Below are positions 6,080 to 7,828 of a stretch of DNA of 7,828 nucleotides, piece after piece. A program made the translations under genes and the position numbers. The stretch spans positions 1-7,828 of the forward strand of contig CAMKMR010000074.1 of NCBI GenBank assembly GCA_946413945.1, in the 5' to 3' direction. The stretch comes from an uncultured Lachnospiraceae bacterium. GTDB lineage: Bacteria > Bacillota > Clostridia > Lachnospirales > Lachnospiraceae. How positions within the stretch are numbered: position 1 is the first letter of the stretch; each line of letters begins with the position of its first letter. The notes under the pieces were generated by a model. It was not told the origin of the DNA and searched no databases. It worked only from the letters and a program-made list of their open reading frames with translations.

Positions 6080-7756
6080 TTAATATTTAAAAATGTATTC
6101 ATCATCAGCAAATCTAATCGAATCACCGTTATGAAGTTTGAGTTCTTCCCCATCTTCAAGCTTCTTACCATTAACATAAGTGTGATTTGTTGATTTGTTA
6201 TCCTTTATGTAATAACCATCATCCTTCTTTGTGATAACTGCATGCTGTCTTGAGATAGCTCCGTTACCACTGATATGATAATCAACGCCACGATTAGCTT
6301 TACCAATCTTAAATACATTCTTATTTATGATTGTCTTTTCCTGAGTTGTTTCTCTTACTAAATATGGATTAACCTTAATGGCACCCTCTCTACCAGTTAA
6401 GCTTGTAACTTTTACCGGCTTAACTTCAGCAGCCTCTTCTTCAGCTGTTACAGTATTTTCAGCATCTGTAGTTTCTTCTGATGTTTCATCTATTCCCTCA
6501 GCAGTTTCTGTTGATTCAACCTTTTCTTCGGCTGTTTCATCATCCTGCGAGAGAATATGTGTTGCCGTCTTATCACCAGTAACATCCTGAATTTCCTGCT
6601 CCTGCTGAGCTGCATTCTGAATTATCGCTGCACGATTGATTTTAATCTTCTGCTTAAGTTCAGGTTTCTCATGCTTTGTTTTTACTTCTTCTTTGTCTAA
6701 ATCTTCGCTCTGACCAAACTTCGAATCACCATTCACAAAAGCCTTTATTCTAGCTTCAATAGCCGCCTGTGTTTCTGTGTCCATTCTTGGTTCATCAACT
6801 TCATCAACTTCATCTTCTTCAGAATCTTCATCTTCAGTATCATTTACTAAGCTGTATCTGTTACTCGTTAATGTTTCTGAAGGCTGTGATACTGTTTCTT
6901 CCTCAGCTTCAGTTTCTTCAACTGCATCCTCTAACTCAATATCATCGTTTTCTTCTTCAACTGAAGTATTAACTGTTGGAATCGGAATATCAGCAGGATC
7001 AATATCTGAAACATCTTCTTCCTCTTCATCTAATGCCTCATCCTCATCATCACCGATCTCCGGAAGAGGTCCATCAACGCTGCCAAGATTTTCCATTACG
7101 CTGTTAATAGTCTCTGTCTGCGCCGCTGTAGAAGTTACAACCTCTTCTCCTTCTCCAGTAGCTATCGCTCCTTCATCTGCAGTAAAGTCGATTCCTGCAT
7201 CTTCCATAAGAGCTTCTGTAAGCCCTATTATCCCTCTTAAATTAAATCCGTCGCCATTGATGTATGTAAGAAGCTGACCTACATAAGAAAGATCCTCTTC
7301 TATGTTGTACTGACCTGATGCGATAAACTGTCTGATAAAGCCCTTGAATTCAGTTGCAACAGAAGCCTCGCTCTCTACAGGCACACAGATAAACTGAACA
7401 TCAAGGCTGTCAGGATCAACATAGATAAATCCTCTGTTAAGCAGAAGATACGAAAGTCTTATAGCCTGTTCCTTGCAGTTGATAATAGATAATGCAATAT
7501 TCCTGATTATCTTAAGGACCTGTTCTTTTCTTACGATTCCTTTCTGCATTGCCTCAATAGACATTTTTCCAGTTATATCATATGTAAGATAGTCAAAATC
7601 ATCATCTTCCTCATAAATGATCCTAACCAATTCCTTTATTTCATTATCTTCACAGTAATTCAGAACATCTTCATCAAGTTCTGTACCTTCCCCCATGGTA
7701 TATGTGAGATAACGTTCTTCCCCGATATTTTTTGCTTTAAAACTAAAGCTTCTCAT
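6080..7756 (-). CDS. FHA-A: DUF6382-like N-terminal domain, acidic linker, C-terminal FHA domain
   Basis: 558 residues with no signal peptide or membrane segment, so cytoplasmic. Residues 1 to about 190 form a mixed alpha/beta domain that I recognise as DUF6382-like; its hallmark is the hydrophobic stretch FIYVDPDSLDVQFICVPV at 110-127. Residues about 235-330 are extremely acidic and likely disordered. Residues 371-383 hold a short IKIN motif shared with the paralogue downstream. A TATHILSQDDE motif lies at 397-407. Residues 463-558 are an FHA domain, a phosphothreonine reader: FKIGKA at 482-487, SRQH at 502-505, and STNHTYVNG at 522-530, where the usual N-G-T is N-H-T. It is the first complete gene of the cluster, 40 bases before its paralogue. 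The likely role is an adaptor that binds kinase-phosphorylated partners; the partner is inferred. The FHA call is firm, while the N-terminal family name is from memory. Confidence 0.93.
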   Translation of the reverse strand: MRSFSFKAKNIGEERYLTYTMGEGTELDEDVLNYCEDNEIKELVRIIYEEDDDFDYLTYDITGKMSIEAMQKGIVRKEQVLKIIRNIALSIINCKEQAIRLSYLLLNRGFIYVDPDSLDVQFICVPVESEASVATEFKGFIRQFIASGQYNIEEDLSYVGQLLTYINGDGFNLRGIIGLTEALMEDAGIDFTADEGAIATGEGEEVVTSTAAQTETINSVMENLGSVDGPLPEIGDDEDEALDEEEEDVSDIDPADIPIPTVNTSVEEENDDIELEDAVEETEAEEETVSQPSETLTSNRYSLVNDTEDEDSEEDEVDEVDEPRMDTETQAAIEARIKAFVNGDSKFGQSEDLDKEEVKTKHEKPELKQKIKINRAAIIQNAAQQEQEIQDVTGDKTATHILSQDDETAEEKVESTETAEGIDETSEETTDAENTVTAEEEAAEVKPVKVTSLTGREGAIKVNPYLVRETTQEKTIINKNVFKIGKANRGVDYHISGNGAISRQHAVITKKDDGYYIKDNKSTNHTYVNGKKLEDGEELKLHNGDSIRFADDEYIFKY

Positions 7757-7762
7757 AACAAT

Positions 7763-7769
7763 CCCTCCT
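7763..7769 (-). promoter_or_regulatory. Ribosome binding site of FHA-A
   Basis: The minus strand reads AGGAGGG, seven bases before the ATG at 7756. This is a near-perfect Shine-Dalgarno sequence and fixes the start. It sits just after the upstream stop codon, so the gene can be translated from an operon transcript. Confidence 0.85.
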
Positions 7770-7773
7770 ATAT

Positions 7774-7828
7774 TTACTCAGAATCATCTGAACCACCTGA
7801 ACCCTGTGAATCCATGTGTTCATCATAA
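7774..7828 (-). CDS. C-terminal tail of an upstream gene (partial, off right edge)
   Basis: Only the last 17 codons and a TAA stop are in the window. The tail reads YDEHMDSQGSGGSDDSE, rich in Ser, Gly and acidic residues and probably disordered. It ends 17 bases before the FHA-A start codon, which fits membership in the same operon. A second minus-strand frame is also open over these few bases, so the frame choice rests on the close stop-to-start spacing and the tail composition. No domain is visible and no function can be given. Confidence 0.55.
   Translation of the reverse strand, partial: YDEHMDSQGSGGSDDSE

Noticed and set aside
6777..7277. Plus-strand Ser-rich ORF
   Set aside because: GAA and GAT codons of the acidic FHA-A linker read as TTC, TCT and TCA on the other strand, producing artificial Ser runs.

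Overview
The window looks like a low-GC Firmicute, most likely a Clostridium-class Lachnospiraceae-type bacterium. That placement is inferred from the AT-rich sequence, strong AGGAGG-type ribosome binding sites, and FHA proteins with an N-terminal domain I recognise as DUF6382-like, a combination I associate with that group. No rRNA, tRNA, mobile element, CRISPR array or phage signature is visible. Every real gene lies on the minus strand, so the layout reads from right to left.

Layout in transcription order: (1) the last 17 codons of an upstream gene (7774-7828); (2) a 558-residue DUF6382-like/FHA protein, here FHA-A (6080-7756); (3) a 671-residue paralogue, FHA-B (4024-6039), carrying 18 tandem copies of a Met/Asn/Pro/Gly octapeptide; (4) a terminator-like hairpin (3992-4017); (5) a PP2C-type Ser/Thr phosphatase (3176-3946); (6) a membrane-anchored Hanks-type Ser/Thr kinase with a TPR-like extracytoplasmic part (1052-3160); (7) a single-pass membrane protein with a long Thr-repeat cytoplasmic tail, overlapping the kinase stop codon and running off the left edge (1-1052). 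Intergenic gaps are 17, 40, 77 and 15 bases and a 1-base overlap, so this is probably one operon with a possible attenuation point in the 77-base gap. No stretch over 300 bases lacks a gene. Two genes have upstream TTG codons that lengthen the naive ORF; the ribosome binding sites favour the internal ATG in both.

Together the genes form a phospho-signalling cassette: writer (kinase), eraser (PP2C), two readers (FHA-A, FHA-B) and a likely membrane scaffold or substrate. The most interesting feature is a recurring Thr-x-x-Leu motif in acidic context. It occurs at least eight times at near-regular spacing in the membrane protein tail, once ahead of each FHA domain, and in the kinase activation loop. 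The +3 position after phospho-Thr is the usual specificity position of FHA domains. I infer that kinase phosphorylation of the array creates multivalent docking sites for the two FHA proteins at the membrane, with the phosphatase resetting it. The sequence supports the architecture; phosphorylation and binding are inference.
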